Notes under the pieces: model-generated
Database searches by the model: none
Told to the model about the DNA's origin: nothing
What the model saw: only the letters and a program-made list of their open reading frames with translations
Assembly: GCF_902498065.1 (NCBI RefSeq)
Contig: NZ_CABVIR010000001.1
Span: 1,736,001 to 1,800,000 of the forward strand
Source: Pseudomonas fluorescens
GTDB taxonomy: Bacteria; Pseudomonadota; Gammaproteobacteria; Pseudomonadales; Pseudomonadaceae
Reading direction: 5' to 3'
Length of the DNA: 64,000 nucleotides
Shown: positions 27,258-35,315 of the stretch, piece after piece
Layout: the number at the start of each line of letters is the position of its first letter
How positions within the stretch are numbered: the stretch's first letter is position 1
Position numbers and translations under genes: made by a program

Positions 27258-28655
27258 ATGAACACCCTTCATGGATTTGCCGCTGTGACCTTGCTGTCCA
27301 TGTCGATGGGGGCACAGGCGCTGCCGAATTACACGGCCGAGGCCTGCTGTCAGCTGTGCCCGCAAGCGGCGCAGGCAACCTATTACGAACCACCGGAGTT
27401 GAAAAACTACGCGACGCTGGTGGAGGCCAAGGACCAGTGGCTGTTTCGCACGCGCAGTGATTTTCGCACCGACTTCGGCCTTGACGAGAGCAGCTACAAC
27501 ACCCTCAAGCGCCTGCGCGACGGGCTCGCCCAGCGCGGGGTCGAACTGGTGCTGGTGATGCCGCCCAGTCGCGGCTTGCTGCACGCCGACCGCCTGACGC
27601 CGGTGGAACTGGCCAGCTTCGATCAGGCCAGCGCCCGGCAGAACTACCTGCAAACCCTGGACCGGGTGCGCGGCCTGGGTATTGCGGCCCCGGACTTTAC
27701 TCCCCTGTTGAGTGAGCCACAGCCCGCCGGGCAGCCCTTCTACTTTAAGGGCGACCACAACTGGACACCCTATGGCGCCGACCGCAGCGCCCAATTGGTG
27801 GCCCAGTCGCTCAAGGGCAACGATGTGCTCAAGGCGTTGCCGCATCAGCTCTTCGCCAGCCAGCCGGCGGGCCTGCTCGGACGCTCGGGTACGCTGCAAA
27901 AAGCCGCCGCGCAGATCTGTGGCAGCGGCTATGCGGCGCAGTATGTCACCCGTTACCAAACCCACGCCCAGGGCGATTCCAAGGGCCCGGCCAAGGTCGC
28001 CTTGATCGGCACCAGCGCCAGCGGCGAGCTGTTCAACTTTGCCGGTTTCCTCGAACAATATCTGGAAACCCCAGTCCGCAACTTCAGCGTACCGGGCGGT
28101 GGCTACGATGATTCGTTGATCGCCTACTTGCTCGGCGACGACTTCCAGAACGCCCCGCCGAGGGTGCTGGTGTGGGAAACCGACAATCTCGACAGCCTCG
28201 GCAAATCCAGCTTCTCCCGGCAGGCGATGGCGGCGCTGAGCGATGGCTGCGACAACCAGGCCCCCCTGCTCAAAAGCCAGGCGACCCTGCACGGCGGTCG
28301 CAATCAGGTGTTGTTCAACGGCGGTGGCGGCAATGTGTATCCGATCAAGGGCAATCGTTATCTGGTCGACCTCACGTTTTCTGATCCCGGCGTACGCCTG
28401 CTGAACGCGACCCTGACCTACCTGAACGGTCGCCAGGAAAACCTCAGCTTGAGCCGTTCGCCGACGGTCAGTACCCAGGGCCGCTTCGCCTTCGAACTGC
28501 GCGGCGACGGGGACTGGGACGATCAGACGTTTCTGTCCATGGACGTGCAACCACCGCCGGAAATGACCTCCGGAACGCTCTCGACCCGCTTGTGTGTCAA
28601 ACCCGCGATCACCGCTGCACCGTCCCTGCGCACCGCGCAGGCGGAGGAAAACTGA
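27258..28655 (+). CDS. algX: AlgX, alginate acetylation/scaffold protein with altered active site
   Basis: A 465-residue exported protein with the N-terminal SGNH-like domain and a C-terminal carbohydrate-binding module of AlgX. The nucleophile position is kept (GTSASGELF, Ser253). The D-x-H motif reads KGDHNWTPYG: Asp166, His167, Asn168. In P. aeruginosa AlgX this is D174-H175-H176, and His176 belongs to the Ser269-His176-Asp174 triad as I remember it. The catalytic His therefore appears replaced by Asn (codon AAC). The rest is well preserved, as expected if the structural role in export remains. GGAGCCTTCCG precedes the ATG. Confidence 0.94.
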   Translation: MNTLHGFAAVTLLSMSMGAQALPNYTAEACCQLCPQAAQATYYEPPELKNYATLVEAKDQWLFRTRSDFRTDFGLDESSYNTLKRLRDGLAQRGVELVLVMPPSRGLLHADRLTPVELASFDQASARQNYLQTLDRVRGLGIAAPDFTPLLSEPQPAGQPFYFKGDHNWTPYGADRSAQLVAQSLKGNDVLKALPHQLFASQPAGLLGRSGTLQKAAAQICGSGYAAQYVTRYQTHAQGDSKGPAKVALIGTSASGELFNFAGFLEQYLETPVRNFSVPGGGYDDSLIAYLLGDDFQNAPPRVLVWETDNLDSLGKSSFSRQAMAALSDGCDNQAPLLKSQATLHGGRNQVLFNGGGGNVYPIKGNRYLVDLTFSDPGVRLLNATLTYLNGRQENLSLSRSPTVSTQGRFAFELRGDGDWDDQTFLSMDVQPPPEMTSGTLSTRLCVKPAITAAPSLRTAQAEEN

Positions 28656-29743
28656 TGCGTCAGGCACACTGGGCCGCCGTTGGCGTGGCCTTCATTCTGA
28701 TGGGGCCTATCGTGCAGGCGTGCGCTCAACTTCGCCCGCCGCAGGGCTATTACGCGCCGGCCATAGAAAAAAAAGGCGACGCGCCGGACTGTCCCGCGAC
28801 GCCCAAACCCTATACCGGTGACCTGTTGATCCCCAGTAAATACGAAGGCTCGGGCAAGGCGCGGGATCAGCTAAACGCCAAATCCAACAAACGCTACAAA
28901 GAAATGTCAGGCGATATCAACGAACTGGAAAAAGGCGTCAACAAACAGGTCGCCGCCTATTTGCGGGTCGGTCGCCCCGGTCATGTGGACTGCACCTTGA
29001 GTTGGCTCGGCGATTGGGCCAAGGCGCAGGCGCTGCTGAGTACCACTTACACCCACACCGGCAAGTCGATGCGCAAATGGGCGGTGGGCAGTGTTTCCTC
29101 GGCTTATCTGCGGCTCAAATACTCGCGCTCCCAGCCACTGAGAGGCCGCGAAGCGCAGACCCGGCCAATCGAGGACTGGATCGGCAAGGTTGCCGAACAG
29201 GTGGTGCGCGACTGGCGCGACCAGCCGCTGGACCGGCTCAACAACCACCAGTATTGGGCAGCATGGTCCGTCATGGCGGCCTCGGTCGTAGTCGATCGAC
29301 GCGACCTGTTCGACTGGTCGGTGGCGCAGTTTCGCATCGGCGCGTCCCAGGTCGATGCAGACGGCTACTTGCCCAACGAACTGGGCCGCGACACCCGCGC
29401 ACTGGCTTACCACAACTACGCGATGGGACCGCTGATGATGATCGCCTCCTTCGCCCAAGCCAACGGCGTCGACCTGCGCGAAGAAAACCAAGGCGCCATG
29501 CGGCGTCTGGCGGCGCGGGTGGAAGAAGGCATCAAAGACCCAGGCGTGTTTGAACGCAAGACCGGCCACAAACAGGAACTTGAAGACCTTAACGAGGATG
29601 GCAAGTTTGCCTGGCTGGAACCCTACTGCGCGCTGTACGCCTGCTCGGCGGCAACCAACCGCTGGCGCCAATCGGTCGAACCGATGAAAAACTACCGTCT
29701 GGGCGGCGACATCACCCAGTTGTTTGCTGACCAGAAAGAATAA
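28655..29743 (+). CDS. algL: Alginate lyase
   Basis: A 362-residue periplasmic lyase (PL5, alpha/alpha barrel). Signal peptide of about 24 residues; NNHQYWAAWSV with His198 and the Tyr of LAYHNYAMGPLMM are the catalytic pair; WLGDWAKAQALL is near 115. It degrades misplaced polymer and helps export. The start overlaps the algX stop (TGATG) and has AGGAAAACTG upstream. In other pseudomonads algI, algJ and algF follow here; in this genome only 116 bp separate algL from algA. Confidence 0.95.
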   Translation: MRQAHWAAVGVAFILMGPIVQACAQLRPPQGYYAPAIEKKGDAPDCPATPKPYTGDLLIPSKYEGSGKARDQLNAKSNKRYKEMSGDINELEKGVNKQVAAYLRVGRPGHVDCTLSWLGDWAKAQALLSTTYTHTGKSMRKWAVGSVSSAYLRLKYSRSQPLRGREAQTRPIEDWIGKVAEQVVRDWRDQPLDRLNNHQYWAAWSVMAASVVVDRRDLFDWSVAQFRIGASQVDADGYLPNELGRDTRALAYHNYAMGPLMMIASFAQANGVDLREENQGAMRRLAARVEEGIKDPGVFERKTGHKQELEDLNEDGKFAWLEPYCALYACSAATNRWRQSVEPMKNYRLGGDITQLFADQKE

Positions 29744-29859
29744 AGGCATCAGCCGATGCGGCCACTCTGAATTGAGCTTGTGTTTCAAATAATGGAAGGC
29801 AGTCCTTCGCGGTTCGAAGCGCCTTCATATCGAATGATGAAGGTGCGGGAGGCAAGAAA
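29744..29859. other. Junction where algI-algJ-algF are missing
   Basis: The 116 bp between algL and algA contain no gene. In the usual Pseudomonas operon the three O-acetylation genes (algI, algJ, algF; roughly 3.3 kb) lie here. I see no transposase, long repeat or gene fragment at the junction, so a clean deletion is the likely history. Confidence 0.75.
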
Positions 29860-31281
29860 ATGATTCCAGTCATTCTGTCCGGTGGCAGTGGTTCGCGGTT
29901 GTGGCCGCTGTCGCGCAAGATGTATCCCAAACAGTTCCTGAGCCTGGCCGGCGAAGGATCGCTATTCCAGCAAACCCTGCAGCGCCTGGAGTTCGAGGGG
30001 ATCGGCAAGCCGATTGTGGTGTGCAATCAGGAGCATCGCTTTCTCGTCAACGAACAACTCGCCGCCATCGGCTGCAAGCCGCAGGCGATCCTGCTCGAAC
30101 CCTTCGGCCGCAACACCGCACCGGCGGTAGCGCTGGCAGCCCTCAAGCTGATTGCCGAGGGCCGCGATGAGCTCATGTTGGTGCTTCCGGCCGACCATGT
30201 GATCAGCGACGTTCCCGCCTTGCGCGCCACATTGGGAATCGCGCAGGAGGAAGCGCTCAAAGGCAATCTCGTGCTGTTCGGCATTCCGGCGCTGCGCCCG
30301 GAAACCGGCTTTGGCTACATCAAGGCCGACTGCAGCGATGCCGGCTCCAGTGCCTTCAAGGTCGAGCAATTTATCGAGAAACCCGACGCGCAAACCGCCG
30401 CCGAATTTGTCCGCTCCGGCGAATACTTCTGGAACAGCGGGATGTTCCTGTTCCGTGCCAGTCGCTACCTCGAAGAGCTGCGCACTCACGAGCCGGACAT
30501 GTACGACACCTGCGTGATGGCCCTGGAGCGCAGCCCTAGCAACGAAGGCGTGACCAGCATCGATCGCGTTACCTTTGAATGCTGCCCGGACAACTCCATT
30601 GATTACGCGGTGATGGAGCACACCAGCCGCGCCTGGGTCGTCCCACTCAGCGCCGGCTGGAGTGACGTCGGTTGCTGGTCTTCGCTGTGGGATGTGCATG
30701 ACAAGGACGGCGATGACAACGTGTTCAAAGGCGATGTCGTCAGCTACAACAGCCGCCGTTGCTTCGTACATGGCAGCAGCAAACTGGTGACCCTGCTCGG
30801 AGTGGAAAACCTCGTCGTGATAGAAACCGAGGACGCACTGATGGTCGCAAACCGCGACAACGTGCAAGACGTGAAAAAACTGGTGAATGCACTCGATGCC
30901 AAGGGCCGCTCGGAAACCCAGAACAACTGCGCGGTGTATCGTCCCTGGGGCAGTTACCACTCGGTGGACAACGGTATCCGCCACCAGGTCAAACACATCA
31001 CCGTGAAACCCGGAGCACAACTCTCCCTGCAAATGCACCACCACCGCGCCGAACACTGGATCGTCGTCTCCGGCACCGCCCAGGTGACGTGCAACGACAA
31101 GGTGTTCCTGCTGACGGAAAACCAGTCCACCTACATCCCGATTGCTTCGGTGCATCGGCTGGCCAACCCAGGGAAAATTCCGTTGGAAGTGATTGAAGTG
31201 CAGTCCGGGAGTTACTTGGGTGAGGACGATATTCAGCGCTTGGAAGATGTGTATGGGAGGAATCAGCAGGTCAATAACTGA
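29860..31281 (+). CDS. algA: Mannose-1-phosphate guanylyltransferase / phosphomannose isomerase
   Basis: A 473-residue bifunctional enzyme at the start and end of GDP-mannose synthesis. The nucleotidyltransferase motif GGSGSRLWPLSRKMYPKQF is at residues 7-25. The C-terminal type II PMI cupin carries the zinc site around QMHHHRAEHWIVV. It supplies GDP-mannose to AlgD. The ATG follows GGGAGGCAAGAAA. It is the last gene of the alginate operon. Confidence 0.96.
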   Translation: MIPVILSGGSGSRLWPLSRKMYPKQFLSLAGEGSLFQQTLQRLEFEGIGKPIVVCNQEHRFLVNEQLAAIGCKPQAILLEPFGRNTAPAVALAALKLIAEGRDELMLVLPADHVISDVPALRATLGIAQEEALKGNLVLFGIPALRPETGFGYIKADCSDAGSSAFKVEQFIEKPDAQTAAEFVRSGEYFWNSGMFLFRASRYLEELRTHEPDMYDTCVMALERSPSNEGVTSIDRVTFECCPDNSIDYAVMEHTSRAWVVPLSAGWSDVGCWSSLWDVHDKDGDDNVFKGDVVSYNSRRCFVHGSSKLVTLLGVENLVVIETEDALMVANRDNVQDVKKLVNALDAKGRSETQNNCAVYRPWGSYHSVDNGIRHQVKHITVKPGAQLSLQMHHHRAEHWIVVSGTAQVTCNDKVFLLTENQSTYIPIASVHRLANPGKIPLEVIEVQSGSYLGEDDIQRLEDVYGRNQQVNN

Positions 31282-31320
31282 GCCCGCCTGGCGTGTTTAC
31301 AGTACGAGCAAGAAACGCTC

Positions 31321-31350
31321 CCCCTGTGGGAGCGAGCCTGCTCGCGAAAT
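31321..31350. repeat. Single REP palindrome after algA
   Basis: CCCTGTGGGAGCGAGCCTGC followed by TCGCGAAAT is one half of the usual REP pair. It lies 40 bp after the alginate operon and may protect the mRNA 3' end. Confidence 0.75.
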
Positions 31351-31465
31351 ATACCGGTCTAATCGTGCGCTACTCCATCAGCGAGCCATCCACAAACACC
31401 CACAAAATTAATGAACCCCTCCACCGCCTGCCCACCTAACTGTAAGACCATCAGGAGGGCAACCC

Positions 31466-31684
31466 ATGCAAACCGAAACCATCTGGATCGTACTCGCCGC
31501 CGTTCTTGTGCTGGTTGAGCTATGGGCAATTAACAAAGTGCGCAAAGCCGAAGGCAAATCCAGCAACAAACTCGTATGGATGGTGGTGATCGTGTTTGTG
31601 CCACTGTTCGGATTGATCGCGTGGGCATTGGCCGGCCCGAAACACACCGATCACAATCCGCATTCGCCGCAGGCTAGACAATGA
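31466..31684 (+). CDS. PLDc_N-type small membrane protein
   Basis: A 72-residue protein with two membrane segments (IWIVLAAVLVLVELWAI and LVWMVVIVFVPLFGLIAWAL). The W/P-rich spacing matches the phospholipase D N-terminal domain (PLDc_N) found alone in many small bacterial proteins. AGGAGGGCAACCC is a strong ribosome binding site. A terminator follows at 31736. Function unknown; it may be an envelope stress protein. Confidence 0.8.
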   Translation: MQTETIWIVLAAVLVLVELWAINKVRKAEGKSSNKLVWMVVIVFVPLFGLIAWALAGPKHTDHNPHSPQARQ

Positions 31685-31735
31685 TGTCGGGGGAGCCGCG
31701 ATAGCAGTTTGGAAAACACCCCAGTTTGAAATGAC

Positions 31736-31765
31736 AAAGCCCCAATGATTGGGGCTTCGTCGTTT
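31736..31765 (+). terminator. Rho-independent terminator
   Basis: AAAGCCCCAATGATTGGGGC closed by TTCGTCGTTT forms an 8-9-bp stem with a T-rich end, directly after the PLDc_N gene. Confidence 0.75.
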
Positions 31766-31810
31766 CTGGCCACTCGACTTCAAAACTGAAGTCCGAAAAT
31801 CTCGTAGGAA

Positions 31811-31862
31811 TTTACCCTTTGTGGCGAGGGGATTTATCCCCGTTAGGCTGCGAAGCGGCCCC
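31811..31862. repeat. GGCGAGGGGATTTATCCCC repeat element
   Basis: TGTGGCGAGGGGATTTATCC and the following GTTAGGCTGCGAAGCGGCCC are a familiar interspersed repeat of fluorescent pseudomonads, distinct from the TGTGGGAGC type. It sits in a 575-bp stretch without a clear gene. Confidence 0.6.
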
Positions 31863-32121
31863 AAAACCTGCACCCCATTTCCCAAGGCACTCCACATGTC
31901 CCGAATCACCGTGACAAGCCGGAAAACAGTGGCATTCAGCCTTGCCGCAACAACCGCGAAAGCGTCCTACAGCGCGGTTGTGAGCGCCAAAATGGGCGCC
32001 TATAGTTCGGCCAGTCGCAGATACAAGTCAGCGACGGGGGTTTCGCAGCCCTTAAGATACGTGTAGAACGCAGCACCATAAATGGAATGACGGTCGCAAC
32101 AGTGTCCGAAACCCGTTTTAT

Positions 32122-32259
32122 GGTGGCTGTGTGTGGGAGACCTTCGGGTCTGCCGGGCTCCTCGTATCCTTGGTCTGCGAACCCGCACACAGCTACCACC
32201 CAATTCGTTTCGCAGCGAATGGCGGCAGCTCTTCTTTCAAATACGAGGAAGATTTATTT
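32122..32259 (+). promoter_or_regulatory. Structured leader upstream of the small frameshifted gene
   Basis: GGTGGCTGTGTG (32122-32133) pairs with CACACAGCTACC (32186-32197), one mismatch, to form a long stem. Inside it AGACCTTCGGGTCT makes a UUCG-capped hairpin. ATTCG..CGAAT forms a third small hairpin just before the coding start. I know similar leaders before small DUF3077/DUF6124-type genes in Pseudomonas. The structure looks like a regulatory RNA leader or a repeated element with a conserved fold; its ligand or partner is unknown. Confidence 0.5.
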
Positions 32260-32551
32260 ATGCCAATGAACAATCCGTCTCACAGCTTCACCCCCATGTC
32301 CCAATTCGCCACCGACTACCCCGTCCTCCTAATCGACAGCGACGCCCCCCCTCCGCGAACTGCACAACTGCGTCAGCGAACGCCTCAACGCCGTCCTCAA
32401 ATACCTCAACCTCATGGCCTGCACCAGCCTGCCGGACTACGCCGAAAACGACATCAACACCGTCACCAACATCGCCTTGATCCTGCTCCGGGATGTAGGT
32501 GATGTGTTTCGGGTTATTGAGCAGCGTGGGTTTGATACATCCAAAGGTTAA
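32260..32551 (+). pseudogene. Frameshifted small protein of the DUF3077/DUF6124 kind
   Basis: The frame opens MPMNNPSHSFTPMSQFATDY, PVLLIDSDAP, then reaches a run of seven C. With one C fewer the same frame continues LRELHNCVSERLNAVLKYL, NLMACTSLPDYAENDIN, TVTNIALILLRDVGDVFRVI to a stop at 32549. As written, the product is nonsense after residue ~27. Either this is a recent pseudogene, a sequencing error in a homopolymer, or a phase-variable tract. The intact version would be a ~96-residue helical protein typical of small Pseudomonas DUF3077-like proteins of unknown function. The family name is my best guess. Confidence 0.62.
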
Positions 32552-32565
32552 TGACCGAATTCAAA

Positions 32566-32593
32566 GCAAAAAAACCCGCGTGTGATGCGGGTT
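32566..32593 (+). terminator. Rho-independent terminator
   Basis: AAAAAACCCGC, a seven-base loop and GCGGGTTTTT, placed 15 bp after the frameshifted gene. Stem and T tract are clear. Confidence 0.8.
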
Positions 32594-32785
32594 TTTATTA
32601 CCTCATAGCGACTCAGCTGGAAGAGCTTTAATAACCGAATAGAAACGCCATTTGGGCTATGCCTATCCTCTAACTCGATACTTTTGGCACAAATATTCAC
32701 GCAGCTTTCCGCTTTCTCGACAGCCCGAAGATAATGGCTGCTCACATCGCAGAAACCATCAAGGCCGGTGACACAGCATTAAATC

Positions 32786-32832
32786 AAAAAGGTGACAGAC
32801 CTATTTATTAAATAGATCTGTCACCTTTTTTT
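32786..32832. repeat. Large palindrome AAAAAGGTGACAGA..TCTGTCACCTTTTT
   Basis: A nearly perfect 22-bp inverted repeat with almost no loop; the arms are AAAAAGGTGACAGACCTATT and AATAGATCTGTCACCTTTTT with one mismatch. Palindromes of this GG(T/G)GACAGA..TCTGTC(A/C)CC kind accompany Y1-type (REP-associated) transposases in gamma-proteobacteria. No transposase is next to it, so it is probably a solo or relic element. Confidence 0.55.
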
Positions 32833-32860
32833 TCCTTAACTTCCCCATTAACTGGGTAAT

Positions 32861-32945
32861 TGCACTGACTCGACCACCCGTTTGCATTCGACCTGACCCG
32901 TCATTTGCATCGGACTTGACCAGCACGCTTCGTAACCATGACCAG
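32861..32945 (-). repeat. IS21-like end with 23-bp repeats, left copy
   Basis: Read on the minus strand this gives ATGGTTACGAAGCGTGCTGG, then repeated units of TGCAAA..GGTCA with 22-23-bp spacing. The same block lies in opposite orientation at 39726-39856. Clusters of ~20-bp repeats near the tips are characteristic of IS21-family elements (binding sites for the IstA transposase). No istA or istB is present. Confidence 0.55.
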
Positions 32946-33111
32946 CAGAGAACGGCCAGAAGTGGACACCTGAAATACCCCCGACCTTTACATCGCCTTG
33001 GAAGATATCGTATTGGCTAACCCAAAACGTGCCTTGAGCAAACGCGGCTAGGCGCGTTCACGCCGCTATAGTCGACTCTATTGCCGACCGTCCCTCCAGG
33101 AGCTTTTTCCA

Positions 33112-33981
33112 GTGTCTGACATGCCGACCAATTTCGCTTACACAAAACGCTTCAACGCCGTACTCGCCTACATTGATGCCAATCTTGAAGGTGACCTGTC
33201 GGTGAAGACGTTGAGCCATGTGGCGAACTTTTCGGCGTTTCACTTCCATCGACAATTCACCGCGTTCGTAGGAGTGCCTGTCTCACGTTATGTGCAACTG
33301 ATGCGACTACGACGCGCGGCACATAGACTGGCCGCCCTCGCTGATCACTCGGTACTGGACGCCGCACTCGATGCCAGCTTTGAAAGTCCCGAGGCATTTT
33401 GCAGGGCGTTCAGGCGGGCGTTCGGTATGTCGCCGAGCGCGTTCAGGAAGGAACCGAACTGGCAGGTCTGGAATGCGGTATTCGCAATCCCTCACTTTTC
33501 CAGGACTATCATCATGCTAGTACGAATCATAGATTTCCCTGAAGTCAAGGTAGCAGCGCTTCAGCACTGCGGACCAGCCGGGCTCGTCAATGAGAGCGTG
33601 CGCACGTTCATCGAGTGGCGTATGCAGAGCGGACAGTCGCCGGTGGCATCGAGTCGCACCTTTGGCATTCCCTATAGCAACCCCGATACGACACCTCCAC
33701 AAGCATTCCGCTTCGCAATCTGCGGCGAGATTCACGAGGCCGTGGCGCCGAATGAGTTCGGCGTGCACGAGATCGTCATTCCTGCCGGTCGATACGTCGT
33801 GGTGCGACACGCGGGGTCGCCGGATCACATCGGCGAAACGATCTATCCGATTTACCGCGATTGGCTACCTGCCAGTGGTGAGGAACTTCGTGACCAGCCG
33901 CTATTCTTCAATTACCTGAGCGTCCATCCTGAGACGCCACAGGATCAATGGCAAACAGATGTGTATGTTCCGCTGCAATAG
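33112..33981 (+). CDS. AraC-family regulator with GyrI-like effector domain
   Basis: A 289-residue regulator. The AraC double HTH is at the N-terminus (LSVKTLSHVANFSAFHFHR then LDAALDASFESPEAFCRAF and the closing FGMSPSAFRK near residue 105). The C-terminal half is a GyrI/SbmC-like small-molecule domain (VKVAALQHCGPAGLVNESV, HEIVIPAGRYVVVRHAG). AGGAG lies 9 bp before the GTG start; an ATG three codons later is too far. Such proteins often sense cationic drugs, like Rob or BmrR. The target genes are not obvious here. Confidence 0.86.
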   Translation: MSDMPTNFAYTKRFNAVLAYIDANLEGDLSVKTLSHVANFSAFHFHRQFTAFVGVPVSRYVQLMRLRRAAHRLAALADHSVLDAALDASFESPEAFCRAFRRAFGMSPSAFRKEPNWQVWNAVFAIPHFSRTIIMLVRIIDFPEVKVAALQHCGPAGLVNESVRTFIEWRMQSGQSPVASSRTFGIPYSNPDTTPPQAFRFAICGEIHEAVAPNEFGVHEIVIPAGRYVVVRHAGSPDHIGETIYPIYRDWLPASGEELRDQPLFFNYLSVHPETPQDQWQTDVYVPLQ

Positions 33982-34109
33982 CGGAGCAAATAGCTTTCGA
34001 CCCAAAGCTGACGGTGACGAAAGGCAGAAATCGGCTGAGTAGCAGTCAGATGTTTTTTCGAAATCAACTGCTACTCACACCACCGCTGTTAGCGATGAAC
34101 ATCCAATAG

Positions 34110-34595
34110 TTATGGTTTTACTGCGTGTTCATCCTCAATGTGGGCGGCCGCCGTTGGTATCTTCTCCGGCACAATAAAACTCAAGGTCGTATTGGTGATG
34201 ATTTTGTGAGTTGGGTCGGCCACCTCAAGAAGAACCTTGTGCGTGCCAGGAGTAAGTCCAACCAAGATAATCGGGTCTTCACTGGTGTGCGCCCATGTAC
34301 CTTTCCAGTCATCGACGGTCACGTGAAGGTGACTGAGACGTGGTGATACATCAGCAGCCGCCTTGCCAAATACCGGCATGATCCTGGAGTGTTCTGTTCG
34401 ATACTGGATGATGACAACACCACGGGCGAGTGGCTCGGCAAGCGGCGGATAAGCAATGAGTTTCGGCGCAGCCTCCGATTCTAACGGAAGTATTGCCGGT
34501 GGAGCATTGCTGTCTGCTGCAGCCTCTCCGGACACGGCTGTGCAAAAGAAGACAGCCAAGGCTAGGGCCAACGGATTTCTGAAAGCGATAGACAT
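34110..34595 (-). CDS. DUF6130-like periplasmic protein
   Basis: A 161-residue exported protein with a signal peptide of about 28 residues (ending GEAAADS). The mature part is beta-rich with SRIMPVFGKAAADVSPRLS, HLHVTVDDWKGTWAHTSEDP and LVGLTPGTHKVLLEVADPTH. This is the layout I associate with DUF6130. The two His of HLHVT could bind a metal. It stands alone between an AraC gene and a VOC gene. Function unknown. Confidence 0.6.
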   Translation of the reverse strand: MSIAFRNPLALALAVFFCTAVSGEAAADSNAPPAILPLESEAAPKLIAYPPLAEPLARGVVIIQYRTEHSRIMPVFGKAAADVSPRLSHLHVTVDDWKGTWAHTSEDPIILVGLTPGTHKVLLEVADPTHKIITNTTLSFIVPEKIPTAAAHIEDEHAVKP

Positions 34596-34826
34596 GGTGC
34601 TTTCTCCAGCATCATTTCACTCAAGCCTAGATCAAACCGACAATTTCCACGGTTTATTTACGATCGAAATCACCCACTTTTTTATCGATAATGGTTGACA
34701 GCTTCTGGCCCAGAGTGTGTAAAAACTGCTTCCAAGACCGACGGAGTATGTTTCAGGCTAGGAGTTGAAAACAGCCTGACATTTCTTGGTATGGTGCGAG
34801 AAGGCTTCCTCTTTTTAGGACAAAAA

Positions 34827-35219
34827 ATGATTTCACATGTATTCATCGGAGTGAATGACTTCAATCGAGCACTTGTGTTTTATCAAGGGGTCATGCAGAT
34901 ACTCGGACTTGATCTCAAGTTCACAGACCTTGAACGCCCATGGGCGGGCTGGAAACACCCCGACACTGCACGCCCTCTTTTCGTGGTGGGCAAACCGTTC
35001 GACGGCGAATCTGCGACGCTAGGAAATGGGCAAATGATTGCTCTGCTGGCACCTAATCGACAGATCGTACACAACGCCCATGCCTTGGCGTTGGCATTGG
35101 ATGGAACATGTGAAGGCGTTCCGGGCTTGCGACCCGAATACCACCCGAATTTTTATGGGGCGTATTTTCGAGACCCTGAAGGAAACAAGCTTTGCGTCTG
35201 TTGTCACGATCCGGAGTAG
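34827..35219 (+). CDS. VOC-family (glyoxalase/bleomycin-resistance fold) protein
   Basis: A 130-residue protein with the paired beta-alpha-beta-beta-beta layout (ISHVFIGVNDFNRALVFYQGV, FYGAYFRDPEGNKLCVCCH). The metal ligands of VOC enzymes are at His4 and the Glu of DPEGNK. The start has a weak AGGACAAAAA upstream, and longer in-frame options are unlikely. Substrate unknown. A second, unrelated VOC gene lies on the other side of the transposase remnant. Confidence 0.82.
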   Translation: MISHVFIGVNDFNRALVFYQGVMQILGLDLKFTDLERPWAGWKHPDTARPLFVVGKPFDGESATLGNGQMIALLAPNRQIVHNAHALALALDGTCEGVPGLRPEYHPNFYGAYFRDPEGNKLCVCCHDPE

Positions 35220-35315
35220 GTCAAGTGTAGGATCTATTTTTGGCTGAAATCGTGAACAAAACATTGTCGAGAACCCTTGCTATGATTTCTGAGGATTTCA
35301 TCGCAGGGATCGCCC

